From Eubacteriaceae bacterium (GTDB lineage Bacteria > Bacillota > Clostridia > Eubacteriales > Eubacteriaceae): a DNA stretch of 61,964 bases. How positions within the stretch are numbered: the stretch's first letter is position 1; each line of letters opens with the position of its first letter. Of this stretch, positions 49,491-58,173 are shown piece after piece. Made by a program: the position numbers and the translations under genes. The notes below the pieces were generated by a model. It did no database searches. It saw nothing but the letters and a program-made list of their open reading frames with translations, and had not been told where the DNA came from. The DNA lies in NCBI GenBank assembly GCA_017405085.1, contig JAFRBB010000010.1:1-61964 (forward strand), in the 5' to 3' direction.

Positions 49491-51374
49491 ATGTATAACA
49501 CTGAGCTTTTAAACAATATTCCGAAACGGCCGGGCGTCTACAAAATGTATAACAAGGCCGGCGATATCATCTATGTGGGCAAGGCCAAAAATCTGTTCAA
49601 TCGGGTAAGGCAGTATTTTCAGAGTCCCGAGCGTTTAGCGCCGAAAACCAGAGCGCAGGTCAAACATATCGAACGCATTGAAACCATTGTGGTCGATACC
49701 GAAACCGAAGCGTTGATTCTCGAATGCAATTTGATTAAGGCCCATCGTCCGCGCTATAATATCATGCTGAAGGATGACAAAAGTTATCCTTACATTAAAG
49801 TGACAACAGGCGACTATCCCAAAATCATCATGACGCGAAATCACAAGCGGGACGGCGGCAAGTATTTCGGACCTTTTACCAACAGCACGGCGGTCAGGCA
49901 GACCATCGAGGCGCTTTTGAAGGTCTATCCCTTAAGACGCTGTAATCGCAAAGTAGCCTACGGCGTTGTCCGGGGAAGACCGTGTCTCAACTATCACATC
50001 GGCCAGTGCAGCGCGCCCTGTACCGGAAAAATCAGGCCAGAGGATTACGGAAAAAATGTCGATGCCGTCCTCGAGGTTTTATCCGGACATGACAAGGCGC
50101 TGACCGATCGGCTGACCGCCGAGATGCAACGCGCGTCGGCGCAAATGGATTTTGAAACGGCGGCCAAACTTCGCGATCAGATAAACGGTATTCGTTTTGT
50201 GGTTGAAAAACAAAAAATGAACAGCGACACCACCCGGGATCAGGATATCATCGCTTTCGCGAAAAATGACGACACGGCCTGTGTGCTGGCCTTTAATGTG
50301 CGGGACGGCAAGCTTTTGGGCAACCGTCAAATGATGATGGAAGGGGCGGAGCAGCGCCCGGACAGCGAAATCATCACGGCCTTTGTCAAACAGTATTACG
50401 GCAACGCGCCTTTGGTGCCCGGGGAGATTGTGCTGATGTGCCCCATGCTCGCGGAGGAAAGAGAGAGCGTGATTGCCTGGCTCTCCGAAAACGCCGGCCG
50501 GACGGTGAAGATCACCGTTCCCCAAAAGGGAAAAAAGGCGGCCCTGGTCAAAATGGTCAAAAAAAACGCCGAGCTCACCTTGGAGCAGCATGTTCTGATG
50601 GAAGAGGAAAAGGTGTCCCGAAGGCAAAGCCGTCTGGATTCGCTGAAGGATTTGCTCGGCATTGATCATTTGCCGAAACGGGTGGAGGCCTACGACATTT
50701 CCAATATTTCGGGCAGCGACAACGTGGGCGGCATGGTCGTCTTTGAAAACGGCCGGGCGGCGCCCAAGGCGTACCGGCGCTTTAAAATCAAAACCGTGGA
50801 AGGTCAAAACGATTATGGCAGCATGCAGGAGATGATTTTTAGGCGTATTGAGCGGGGAATCAAAGAAAAGACCGCCGAATCGCCAGAGAAGTCCGCCGGG
50901 TTTTTGCCCTTTCCCGAGGTGTTTATGATCGATGGCGGCAAAACCCACGTCGAGGCGGCGGAGTCGATTTTGTCGATGTACCCGGAGCTTAACATTGCCG
51001 TGTGCGGTCTGGTGAAAAATGATAAGCATACCCTGCGCGGCGTGGTTTTTCGAGGTGAGGAATACGCGGTCAAATACGGGACCCCGGTTTATTCGTTTTT
51101 AAACGAGATTTCCGAAGAGGTGCATCGTTACGCCATCGGTTATCACAGGACGCTTCGACAAAAAGGGATGTTTTCATCGGAGCTTGAAAGCATTCCCGGG
51201 GTCGGCCCCAAAAGACGGGCGGCGCTGATGCGGACCTTTGGCACCGTGGACGATATCAAAAAAGCCGGACTTGAGCAAATTGAGGACATTCCGGAAATGG
51301 ACAGACGCTCCGCCGAGGCGGTGGTGGCCTATTTCGCAAAAGAGGAGAAAGTGAAAAGCATTGAGCAAAAATAA
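49491..51374 (+). CDS. uvrC: UvrABC excinuclease subunit C
   Basis: Nucleotide excision repair nuclease that makes both incisions around a lesion. The N-terminal GIY-YIG domain has KRPGVYKMYN and IIYVGKAKNLFNRVRQYF; Cys-rich RRCNRKVAYG and RPCLNYHIGQCSAPC follow; a UVR helix pair MDFETAAKLRDQI lies at mid-protein; the RNase H-like C-nuclease carries EAYDISNISG and FMIDGGKTH; a helix-hairpin-helix GVGPKRRAALM ends it. ATG 49491 gives the usual short N-terminus and has GAGG in front; open frame from ATG 49410 adds 27 residues and cannot be excluded. The stop overlaps hprK. Confidence 0.96.
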   Translation: MYNTELLNNIPKRPGVYKMYNKAGDIIYVGKAKNLFNRVRQYFQSPERLAPKTRAQVKHIERIETIVVDTETEALILECNLIKAHRPRYNIMLKDDKSYPYIKVTTGDYPKIIMTRNHKRDGGKYFGPFTNSTAVRQTIEALLKVYPLRRCNRKVAYGVVRGRPCLNYHIGQCSAPCTGKIRPEDYGKNVDAVLEVLSGHDKALTDRLTAEMQRASAQMDFETAAKLRDQINGIRFVVEKQKMNSDTTRDQDIIAFAKNDDTACVLAFNVRDGKLLGNRQMMMEGAEQRPDSEIITAFVKQYYGNAPLVPGEIVLMCPMLAEERESVIAWLSENAGRTVKITVPQKGKKAALVKMVKKNAELTLEQHVLMEEEKVSRRQSRLDSLKDLLGIDHLPKRVEAYDISNISGSDNVGGMVVFENGRAAPKAYRRFKIKTVEGQNDYGSMQEMIFRRIERGIKEKTAESPEKSAGFLPFPEVFMIDGGKTHVEAAESILSMYPELNIAVCGLVKNDKHTLRGVVFRGEEYAVKYGTPVYSFLNEISEEVHRYAIGYHRTLRQKGMFSSELESIPGVGPKRRAALMRTFGTVDDIKKAGLEQIEDIPEMDRRSAEAVVAYFAKEEKVKSIEQK

Positions 51375-52323
51375 AGAACCGTTATGTACCATCAACGTCG
51401 ATGAATTTTGTTCCGAATTGGAACTGATCAGCCTTTATTGTGAAAAATCTGTGTTCGATTTGTATGACGCGGGCATCAACAGGCCCGGGCTTCAGCTTCA
51501 CGGCTATTACGAATATTTTGACGAAAGCCGAATTCAAATGATCGGCAAGGTGGAAATGTCCTATTTGATGAGCCTTGATCCCAGGCTTCGGGAAAAGCGC
51601 ATTGAGGATTTTTTCGCCAAGGATTTCCCGTGCTTTGTGGTGTGCTGGGATTTGCCCCAAGCGGATATTTTTGTGAAATACGCCAAAAAGTATCACCGCA
51701 TCGTCTTTAAAAGCAAGGAAAAAACCAATTCTCTGATCTACCGGTTGGTGGACTATATCGATAAAAAAACGGCGCCGACGACGAGCCTTCACGGCGTGCT
51801 GGTGGAGGTCCACGGGGTCGGTGTGGTGATCATGGGCGCCAGCGGCATCGGCAAAAGCGAAACGGCGCTGGAACTGGTCAAGCGCGGCAACAGTTTTATT
51901 GCCGACGACGTGGTCAACATCACGAGGCGCCACGGCAAAACCCTGATGGGGGAAGCGCCGGAAATGCTGCGCTATTACATGGAAGTGCGGGGAATCGGCA
52001 TTATCGACGTGCGGATGCTCTACGGCGCCCAGTCGGTCAAAAGCGCCGTTCCCATTGAGATGGTCATCCGTCTGGAAAACTGGAACGAGCATTCCCCCTA
52101 TGACAGACTCGGCCTTGACGAGGAAACCACGGATATTTTGGGCGTCGACGTGCCGCTGGTGACGATTCCCGTGTCCGGCGGCCGAAATCTGGCGGCGATC
52201 ATCGAAACGGCGGCGATCAATAACCGCATGAAAGAAGAAGGAGTGAGATCCGCTCAGATTTTTGTGGATAACATCGCCAGACACAACGAAGCCGTTGCCC
52301 GACAAAGAAAAAAGAACCCCTAA
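51361..52323 (+). CDS. hprK: HPr kinase/phosphorylase
   Basis: At 320 residues, the bifunctional enzyme that phosphorylates and dephosphorylates HPr at Ser46 and sets carbon catabolite repression in Firmicutes. P-loop GASGIGKSE is at about 159-167, and the family signature EVRGIGIIDVRMLYG at about 202-216. Start is TTG 51361, inside the end of uvrC, with GAGGAG a little far upstream; no in-frame ATG is nearby. The 14-base overlap indicates coupling with uvrC. Confidence 0.96.
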   Translation: MSKNKEPLCTINVDEFCSELELISLYCEKSVFDLYDAGINRPGLQLHGYYEYFDESRIQMIGKVEMSYLMSLDPRLREKRIEDFFAKDFPCFVVCWDLPQADIFVKYAKKYHRIVFKSKEKTNSLIYRLVDYIDKKTAPTTSLHGVLVEVHGVGVVIMGASGIGKSETALELVKRGNSFIADDVVNITRRHGKTLMGEAPEMLRYYMEVRGIGIIDVRMLYGAQSVKSAVPIEMVIRLENWNEHSPYDRLGLDEETTDILGVDVPLVTIPVSGGRNLAAIIETAAINNRMKEEGVRSAQIFVDNIARHNEAVARQRKKNP

Positions 52324-52474
52324 AACGCCTCGCCAAAAGACGCGTTTATCCTTTCGCTTTGCTCGTGTGCTTTGCTTTGATCATCCTAAGTGAGAGAGAA
52401 ATATTCGCCGTCTTTCGACGCGCCTGTGACATTGGACGGGAAAACGAATGCGGCTTTTTGGGAGAATCGAGGTC

Positions 52475-52503
52475 TTGAAGGGCAATCGGATGTGTGCTAT
52501 AAT
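52475..52503 (+). promoter_or_regulatory. Promoter of prfA (TTGAAG-N17-TATAAT)
   Basis: TTGAAG at 52475-52480 and TATAAT at 52498-52503, spacer 17 bases, 36 bases before the start codon. Confidence 0.75.
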
Positions 52504-52538
52504 ATTCAAATTGTAAAATAATATGAATTTCGAGGAAT

Positions 52539-53624
52539 ATGATGATTAGTAAACTGGATTATCTGGTTGATGCCGAGGCAAAATACCGCGAGCTCAATGT
52601 GGCCATTGCCGATCCAAATGTGATCGCCGATCAAAACAAATGGCGTGAACTCATGAAGGAACATGCCCGGCTGGAGCCGATTATTTTGTGTTATCACGAC
52701 TATCAAAAGGCCGAAAACGCTGTGGCCGAAAGCCGTGAAATGGCCGCCGATGAATCGGCCGATGCCGATTTTAAGGCCATGTGCGAAGAGGAAATCGAAA
52801 CCCAAAGCGCCAAAATGACGGCGCTGGCCGATCAAATCAAGGTGTTGATGCTTCCCAAGGATCCAAATGACGAGCGCAATGTCATTGTGGAAATCCGCGC
52901 CGGCGCCGGCGGTTCCGAAGCCGCGCTGTTTGCCGGGGATTTGTTCCGGATGTTTTCCCGCTATGCCGAAAGACAGCATTGGCACACGGAAATCATGAAC
53001 GCCAACATGCCGGACATCGGCGGCATTAAGGAAATTGTGTTTTCCATCGAGGGCAAAGGGGCCTACAGCAGATTGAAATATGAAAGCGGCGTCCACCGGG
53101 TGCAGCGGATTCCCGCGACGGAGTCCGGCGGGCGCATTCACACGTCCACGGCCACGGTGGCGGTGCTGCCCGAGGCGGACGATGTGGAAATCGACATTGA
53201 CCCAAATGATATCCGCGTGGATGTCTACCGTTCCTCCGGTAATGGCGGCCAATGCGTCAACACCACCGATTCCGCTGTACGATTGACCCATGAGCCCACG
53301 GGCCTGGTGGTGACCTGTCAGGATGAAAAATCCCAGATCAAGAACAAGGCCAAAGCCATGAAGGTCTTGAAGGCGCGCCTTTATGAAATGGAAATGAGCA
53401 AGCAGCAGAGCGAAATCGCCGAAAACCGCAAAAGCCAGGTCGGCACCGGTGACCGAAGCGAACGCATCCGCACCTACAATTTCCCTCAAAGTCGGGTGAC
53501 GGATCACCGCATCGGCATGACGACCCATGCTTTGGACGCCTTTTTGGACGGGGAAATCGACGAGATGGTCGATGCCCTGGTGACGGCGGAGCAGTCGGAA
53601 AAGCTCAAGGCGTTTGGGGAGTGA
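52539..53624 (+). CDS. prfA: Peptide chain release factor 1
   Basis: At 361 residues. The stop-codon-reading tripeptide PAT is seen in [20 protein letters not shown], marking RF1 rather than RF2. The GGQ peptidyl-hydrolysis motif is [16 protein letters not shown]; Cys after GGQ replaces the more common His or Ser. RF1 recognises UAA and UAG. TCGAGGAAT precedes the ATG; a second ATG follows directly. No prmC methyltransferase gene is adjacent. Confidence 0.97.
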   Translation: MMISKLDYLVDAEAKYRELNVAIADPNVIADQNKWRELMKEHARLEPIILCYHDYQKAENAVAESREMAADESADADFKAMCEEEIETQSAKMTALADQIKVLMLPKDPNDERNVIVEIRAGAGGSEAALFAGDLFRMFSRYAERQHWHTEIMNANMPDIGGIKEIVFSIEGKGAYSRLKYESGVHRVQRIPATESGGRIHTSTATVAVLPEADDVEIDIDPNDIRVDVYRSSGNGGQCVNTTDSAVRLTHEPTGLVVTCQDEKSQIKNKAKAMKVLKARLYEMEMSKQQSEIAENRKSQVGTGDRSERIRTYNFPQSRVTDHRIGMTTHALDAFLDGEIDEMVDALVTAEQSEKLKAFGE

Positions 53625-53626
53625 GC

Positions 53627-53700
53627 AATTAATAATGAATAATGAATGATGAATAATTAATAATTCCGGAAGAAACTCAGGCAGGCGCCTGAGTTTCAAT
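53627..53700 (+). repeat. Intergenic AATGAATAATGAAT repeat with hairpin
   Basis: Starts with ATTAATAATGAATAATGAAT-type sequence and ends with a perfect 11-bp hairpin GAAACTCAGGC / GCCTGAGTTTC (53672-53697). The hairpin is nearly the same as at 27059-27081 (GAAACTCAGC). It may also serve as the prfA terminator, since a TTTTT follows at 53704. Confidence 0.65.
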
Positions 53701-53814
53701 TCGTTTTTGGGGTGGCGTTGTCTTTTGAATATCATGATACGATCGCTTTTTGATAGCGGGAGGCATTAATGGCTGCGCTATTGTGATAATCCCAATATCG
53801 GATGACTAATTGTG

Positions 53815-54090
53815 GTCAAAATTCGGGCTTTGCCCGAGTTTTAATTTGGATTTTTGGGGTAATCTTCGAGCGAGAGAAGGTGAATGCCGGATCGACACCT
53901 TTAAGCGAGCCTGCTGAGAGGCCGCCCTGAGGCACGAGAAGCGCCTCCGTTCGGGATAGCTGTCCCGAACTTATCGAGCAAAGCGAGAAACTGCCCTAAA
54001 AAGACGGGTGAAGCTCTTTTGCGATAGAACCCTTCCGTCATCTCGCGGGGCGAGATGCCACCTCCCCTAATTTAGGGAAGGCCATGTGCT
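53815..54090. repeat. Chain of four hairpins, composite intergenic repeat
   Basis: Successive perfect or near-perfect stems: TTCGGGC/GCCCGA near 53822-53838; GTTCGGGA/TCCCGAAC at 53949-53970; CATCTCGC/GCGAGATG near 54039-54057; CCTCCCCTAA/TTAGGGAAGG near 54062-54085. No reading frame is supported. Words such as ATGCCACCTCCCCTAA are typical of dispersed intergenic repeats in clostridial genomes. It lies between prfA and the tRNA promoter. Confidence 0.55.
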
Positions 54091-54209
54091 CAGTTTGTTT
54101 TTGATTCGTCCTTTCGCGTCTATCGGTGAATCTCACCCTCACATTTGCTTCATTTTTGACGCATTGCCGTTAGGTTTTTGGTAAAGTTAAAAAAATTTCA
54201 AATAACCCC

Positions 54210-54238
54210 TTGCAATTTGTTTTCGCATGTTCTATAAT
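54210..54238 (+). promoter_or_regulatory. Promoter of tRNA-Pro (TTGCAA-N17-TATAAT)
   Basis: TTGCAA at 54210-54215 and TATAAT at 54233-54238 with a 17-base spacer. The tRNA begins 12 bases after the -10. Confidence 0.8.
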
Positions 54239-54249
54239 AACATCGTTGT

Positions 54250-54326
54250 CTGGGTGTGGCGCAGTTTGGTAGCGCGCGTGAATGGGGTTCACGAGGCCGG
54301 AGGTTCGATTCCTCTCACTCAGACCA
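54250..54326 (+). tRNA. tRNA-Pro (anticodon GGG)
   Basis: A 77-base cloverleaf with encoded CCA. Acceptor arms CTGGGTG and CACTCAG pair fully (one G-U); D-arm GCGC...GCGC; anticodon stem CGTGA/TCACG with loop ATGGGGT, giving anticodon GGG for proline; T-arm GGAGG-TTCGATT-CCTCT. The T-rich stretch right after CCA could act in 3' maturation or termination. The gene below starts only 21 bases later, so read-through from the tRNA promoter could express the division operon. Confidence 0.93.
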
Positions 54327-54347
54327 TTTTTTTTATCAGGTGATTTT

Positions 54348-55586
54348 ATGAGCCAACCATCAAGAAATCAAAGAAAGCAGGTCAACAGACGGCGTTTGCC
54401 GAGGATTGGCCTTGCTTTTTTTTTCATCGTCCTTGTTTTAGGCGGTTTTTTGTATAACCAATACCGAAGAGGCGCCAAAGCCATGGTGAGCGCGGAAACC
54501 TATCATTACAGTATCGGCGCCCGTTTATATTTGTTTAAGACCGTCGATTATGTCGTTGTCGACGGGCTCAGCGGCATCAAAAACGTCAAAAACGGGACGA
54601 AGGTCAACGGTTATTCGCCTCTGACCAAATCGCCCGGGGTGGTCAACACGCAATATTTGCAAAATCAGATTGATACCCTGGCGAAAATGGAGACGGATCA
54701 GACCTACAACCACCGGCGTGAAACCGCCGAATCGGTCATTGACAGGCTCGGCAGTCTCACTCGGAAAAAAGGGCAGGATATTTCTTTTAACGACGATACG
54801 TTTAAACAAAATGTCAGCCGTTATCTTCCTTATGACGCGAAGGAAATCGCGGCAAAGCGGGATCAGCTCGGCAAGTTAAACGACGGCAAAGCGCGGCAGA
54901 TCGTTCTTCATGACCTCGGCATGCAGGCCAGCGGGTTTTATTATGACAGCATCAGCGGTTATGATAAAGTCGTCAATGTCAATCTTCTTCCGTATCTGTC
55001 CATGAATTTTTTGAGGCAGTTAAACACCACGGACCGCAGCACCGAAGCGGCGGTGTGCATTGTGAGTAATGACAGTATTTACGCGGCTTTTGACATCGGC
55101 AGCGCCGAGACGCTCATCAGTGAAGGCGATGTGAAAGCTTTAAAAAAATCTTATTTCGGCGATGATACCAATCAAAAAAGCGAGGAATATTACAAATTTC
55201 TCTCTGAACGGGCCGATATGATTTATCAATATCCCGAGGTGACCCTTCATAAAAACGGCAAGGAGTACAAAGCCTATCTGGTGGATATTGTGCAAGACGG
55301 CAGCGCCCGGATCGGCGTGGTGGTCATCAAGGATTATCTTGAGGATTTTGCCAGCGAAAATGTGTTTAATGGGAATGTCGACATTGATAATTACCGCGTC
55401 TACCGCATTCCGAGAACCGCTGTCTATGAACGGGGAGACAAAAGCTATATTCACGTGATCGAAAAAGACTTTTTTGATCGTGAACAGGAAATTCATATTA
55501 AAAAAACCGATGGCAATGACGTGTTGCTTGAACCCGGGGATAATCCCGATTTGCCTGCCGGCACGCCATATCGCCTGTTTGTGTGA
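54348..55586 (+). CDS. Membrane-anchored HlyD-like protein of the ylm division cluster
   Basis: At 412 residues: a basic cytosolic N-terminus (1-18), one membrane segment (about 19-38), then a large outside part with a helical region (about 105-190) and beta-rich flanks including GNVDIDNYRVYRIPRTAVYERGDKSYIHV. This pattern fits HlyD-type adaptor proteins that precede yggS-sepF in many clostridia; a role in envelope or division is suggested only by position. ATCAGGTGATTTT precedes ATG 54348. Eight bases separate it from yggS. Confidence 0.75.
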   Translation: MSQPSRNQRKQVNRRRLPRIGLAFFFIVLVLGGFLYNQYRRGAKAMVSAETYHYSIGARLYLFKTVDYVVVDGLSGIKNVKNGTKVNGYSPLTKSPGVVNTQYLQNQIDTLAKMETDQTYNHRRETAESVIDRLGSLTRKKGQDISFNDDTFKQNVSRYLPYDAKEIAAKRDQLGKLNDGKARQIVLHDLGMQASGFYYDSISGYDKVVNVNLLPYLSMNFLRQLNTTDRSTEAAVCIVSNDSIYAAFDIGSAETLISEGDVKALKKSYFGDDTNQKSEEYYKFLSERADMIYQYPEVTLHKNGKEYKAYLVDIVQDGSARIGVVVIKDYLEDFASENVFNGNVDIDNYRVYRIPRTAVYERGDKSYIHVIEKDFFDREQEIHIKKTDGNDVLLEPGDNPDLPAGTPYRLFV

Positions 55587-55593
55587 GGTTAGG

Positions 55594-56283
55594 ATGGAAT
55601 CGGTCAATCAATCAATCATTTCAAAAAATATCGCGCAAATCCGGCAAACATTGCCCGAGAACGTCTGCCTGGTGGCGGTCACCAAATACCATGATGTGGC
55701 GGAAACCCAGGCGGCGGTGGATGCCGGCGTCCACGATCTGGGCGAAAACAAAGTCCAGGATATGATCGCCAAGCAGCCCCAAATCACGGGGGATGTCCGC
55801 TGGCATTTTATTGGGCATCTGCAGTCCAACAAGGTGAAATATCTGATCGGCAACGTGTTTCTCATTCATTCCGTGTCATCCTTAAAATTAATCAGAACCA
55901 TTGAAAAGGAAAGCGCCAAACGGGATGCCGTCACAGACATTTTGCTGCAGTTTAATTTGGCCGAGGAGGACACAAAATCCGGTTTTATGGCGGATGAATT
56001 GGACGAAGCGCTCGCCCTTTGCGAAGATTGCCCCCATATTCGCCTGTCGGGACTGATGTGTATCGGGCCGATGACGAAAAATCCGTCAGATATATTAAAA
56101 ATATTTGCACAATTGAAGCAGATGTATGATACAATAAAAGCAACATATTTAAACGGTGTAAATTCTATCCGGTTTTTGTCGATGGGGATGACCGACGATT
56201 ATCCCATCGCGGTTTCGGCGGGATCCAACATGGTCAGAATCGGAAGGAAAATTTTTTATGATGAGGAGAAACAGCATGGCTAA
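55594..56283 (+). CDS. yggS: Pyridoxal-phosphate homeostasis protein YggS/YlmE
   Basis: At 229 residues, a single-domain PLP-binding barrel. The Schiff-base Lys is in LVAVTKYHD (about residue 37); other family blocks are DLGENKVQDM, WHFIGHLQSNKVKYL and RFLSMGMTDDYPIAVSAGSNMVRIG. It is thought to buffer PLP rather than act as an enzyme. In Firmicutes it normally precedes sepF, as here. ATG 55594 is chosen for GAGGTTAGG and because the longer open frame overlaps the HlyD-like gene. It overlaps sepF by 8 bases. Confidence 0.95.
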   Translation: MESVNQSIISKNIAQIRQTLPENVCLVAVTKYHDVAETQAAVDAGVHDLGENKVQDMIAKQPQITGDVRWHFIGHLQSNKVKYLIGNVFLIHSVSSLKLIRTIEKESAKRDAVTDILLQFNLAEEDTKSGFMADELDEALALCEDCPHIRLSGLMCIGPMTKNPSDILKIFAQLKQMYDTIKATYLNGVNSIRFLSMGMTDDYPIAVSAGSNMVRIGRKIFYDEEKQHG

Positions 56284-56734
56284 TGAATCTTTAAAAGACA
56301 GATTTAACAACATGATGGGCTTTGGCGGGGAAGAAAAATTCGACGATCAGTACGACGAAGGCGATGAAGTTATTCAAGACGAAGAAACCGAAGACGTGAC
56401 CTCACGCAGCAGCGCGCTGGCCGGGCTTGCCGGCGGTGCCGAAGTGTTGGTTTTGGATCCCGAGTTTTTTGAAGACGCTCCCCATATTGTCGACAAAATC
56501 AAAGAAAACAAAACCGTCGTGGTCAATTTGAAAAATACCGAATATGAAGACGGACGCAAAATTTTTGATTTCTTGAACGGTGCTGTTTTCGCTTTGGAAG
56601 GTTCCATTAATAAAATTGCCGATAATGTGTTCATTTTGGCGCCCTCGGTTGTGTCGGTGTCCAAAGAAATGGACAACACCGGTAAAGACGGCTATATCAC
56701 GCCGCCGATTCTGGAATATGAATCTGACGAATAA
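56276..56734 (+). CDS. sepF: Cell division protein SepF
   Basis: At 152 residues: N-terminal amphipathic membrane-binding helix MANESLKDRFNNMMGFG, an acidic linker (DDQYDEGDEVIQDEETED), and the DUF552 core with LVLDPEFFEDAPHIVDKIK and VVVNLKNTEYEDGRKIFDFLNG. SepF ties FtsZ filaments to the membrane. ATG 56276 with GAGGAGAAACAGC before it. A terminator hairpin follows, and the next division gene ylmH is 436 bases away. Confidence 0.95.
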   Translation: MANESLKDRFNNMMGFGGEEKFDDQYDEGDEVIQDEETEDVTSRSSALAGLAGGAEVLVLDPEFFEDAPHIVDKIKENKTVVVNLKNTEYEDGRKIFDFLNGAVFALEGSINKIADNVFILAPSVVSVSKEMDNTGKDGYITPPILEYESDE

Positions 56735-56757
56735 ACACAGACGCAATATGAGAAAAC

Positions 56758-56790
56758 AAAGCCGTCTCGACGTGAAGGGGCGGCTTTTTG
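56758..56790 (+). terminator. Terminator after sepF
   Basis: AAAGCCGTC / GGCGGCTTT stem with a 12-base loop and one G-U pair, followed by TTTTTG. Confidence 0.75.
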
Positions 56791-56854
56791 TATGTGGAGG
56801 GTTGGAGCGGATTGAACGCGCGGAAAGGTGTTTCCCTTGTGGGGTTATTGTACG

Positions 56855-57090
56855 TTTTAATTAATAATGAACGAGTCAGTTATGAGTTAAGAGAGCGGAG
56901 AGCGGAGTTTTTTTAGAAAGGCTTTGTGGGTCAAAGCGCCTTCGGCGCGCCCCACCCTCAGTCCGGCGAAGCCAGACAGCTCCCTCTCCCGGGGAGGGAG
57001 CCTTTTTGTGCTCAGCACGTTTTTCTCAATTTGAAACTCGATTTACCGAGTTTCCACAATCACTCCTCACTCCGCATTCATTAAGGGGAG
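56855..57090. repeat. MITE-like intergenic repeat between sepF and ylmH
   Basis: One end reads TTAATTAATAATGAACGAGT and the other, reversed, CCTTAATGAATGCGGAGTGAGGAGTG, giving loosely matching ends. Inside are several perfect hairpins: GCGCC/GGCGC (about 56937-56949), GCTCCCTC/GAGGGAGC with CCCGGG centre (56979-57001), and GAAACTCG/CGAGTTTC (about 57033-57054). No frame is supported. Related ends recur at 57978-58137. The remaining bases up to 57170 repeat a module also seen at 58026-58064 (GAGTC-GG...ATGGGCTCA). Confidence 0.6.
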
Positions 57091-57170
57091 CCTTTTTGAG
57101 TCCGGTTTTTGGGTCAATGGGCTCAATAAGCTTTTCACAATTGTCATCCGGCCCGATTTGTTGATTCGTC

Positions 57171-57929
57171 ATGGACGATTCCTTTATACCTATGAATGAG
57201 AAAAAAACAACTTTTTTATACGCGCATCTCGATGATGCCTGCAAGTATTTATACAAGCCTGTGTTTTTTGACTTTTTTACAATGGCCGAACAAGCGGGCA
57301 TTGAGGACTTTCTCAAAAATCGAAAGGTTTCCCATCTCTTTTTTGGCGGGTTTGAAGGTTGTGAGCGCAAAATGCTTTGCCTTTATCCCGACGACGTCAC
57401 TCCCGATGAGCTCATTTGGCCGATGGGGGCCCTTCGCTTTCCCCGGAATTTCAAGTTCGATCACCGGAATGTCCTGGGCACGCTCATGAGCCTTGGGATC
57501 ACCCGGGAGAGCCTTGGGGATATCAGCCTGTCTGACGATGAGGTGCAAGTAATTTTTAAAGCGCATTTGGCTTCTTTTTTGGAGAGGGAATTTGTGGCCA
57601 TTCGGGGAAGGACGATTAAGCCCGCTTTTTTTGACGCTTGCGACATCCGCGCGTTTCCCAGGGCTTTTAAAACCCTGGGGATTACGGTGAATTCCGAGCG
57701 TGTCGATTCAGTGATCGCGCGCATTTGGGGCCTTTCACGGCAGGACGCCGCGCTGGCGGTCAAACAGGGCAGAGTCCGGATCAATGACGCGGAGGTCGGC
57801 AAGCTCACGGTTAAGGTGAAACCCGGGGATGTCATTGCCCTGCGGGGACACGGCAAGGCGGTGATTGAGGGTTTTGACGGCAACACCAAAAAGAGCAGAC
57901 TGCGCCTGACGATTAAGAAATATGTATGA
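57171..57929 (+). CDS. ylmH: YlmH-type RNA-binding protein with C-terminal S4 domain
   Basis: At 252 residues. The N-terminal domain carries FFGGFEGCERKMLCLYPDD and GTLMSLGITRESLGDI, the YlmH hallmarks; the C-terminal S4 domain spans about 175-245 (SERVDSVIARIWGLSR, VKQGRVRINDAEV). YlmH is linked to division and, in recent work on Bacillus, to rescue of stalled ribosomes. Normally it follows sepF-ylmG directly; here ylmG is absent and repeats intervene, so it needs its own promoter, which I could not identify. Confidence 0.93.
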   Translation: MDDSFIPMNEKKTTFLYAHLDDACKYLYKPVFFDFFTMAEQAGIEDFLKNRKVSHLFFGGFEGCERKMLCLYPDDVTPDELIWPMGALRFPRNFKFDHRNVLGTLMSLGITRESLGDISLSDDEVQVIFKAHLASFLEREFVAIRGRTIKPAFFDACDIRAFPRAFKTLGITVNSERVDSVIARIWGLSRQDAALAVKQGRVRINDAEVGKLTVKVKPGDVIALRGHGKAVIEGFDGNTKKSRLRLTIKKYV

Positions 57930-57977
57930 GGGAAAAAGAATACTGAGCGGTCGGTTATTATATGAAATATAAAAGGT

Positions 57978-58137
57978 TACATTAGGTTAATGATGAATAA
58001 TGAATAATTCTGGATGTATTCTATTGAGTCAGGCTTTGGTCGATGGGCTCAGTGAGGTTTTCTGGGTTTGAAAGTCGACCCTGCCGGATTTCTTCCTAAA
58101 TCACTCCTCACTCCTAACTCCTCATTCATTGTAATTT
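57978..58137. repeat. MITE-like intergenic repeat between ylmH and rluD
   Basis: Starts TTAATGATGAATAATGAATA and ends, reversed, AATGAATGAGGAGTTAGGAG. It shares the module GAGTC-GG..TTGG-TC-ATGGGCTCA with 57093-57132 and its ends with the repeat at 56855. No frame is supported. Confidence 0.6.
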
Positions 58138-58173
58138 GCCCTGAGTAACAGATACCGCAGGAAAGGAAATCAC

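Noticed and set aside
51382..52305. 307-codon frame antisense to hprK, and a 316-codon frame antisense to uvrC (50079-51029)
   Set aside because: Both are shadows of well-supported genes, without start signals or motifs.
53229..53280. GGQ motif of prfA followed by Cys instead of His
   Set aside because: I believe Cys or Ser at this position occurs in other Firmicute RF1 proteins; not evidence of altered function.
52506..53735. Open frame of 409 codons antisense to prfA
   Set aside because: No recognisable protein motif; prfA on the other strand is certain. Its beginning lies in the AATGAATAATGAAT repeat.
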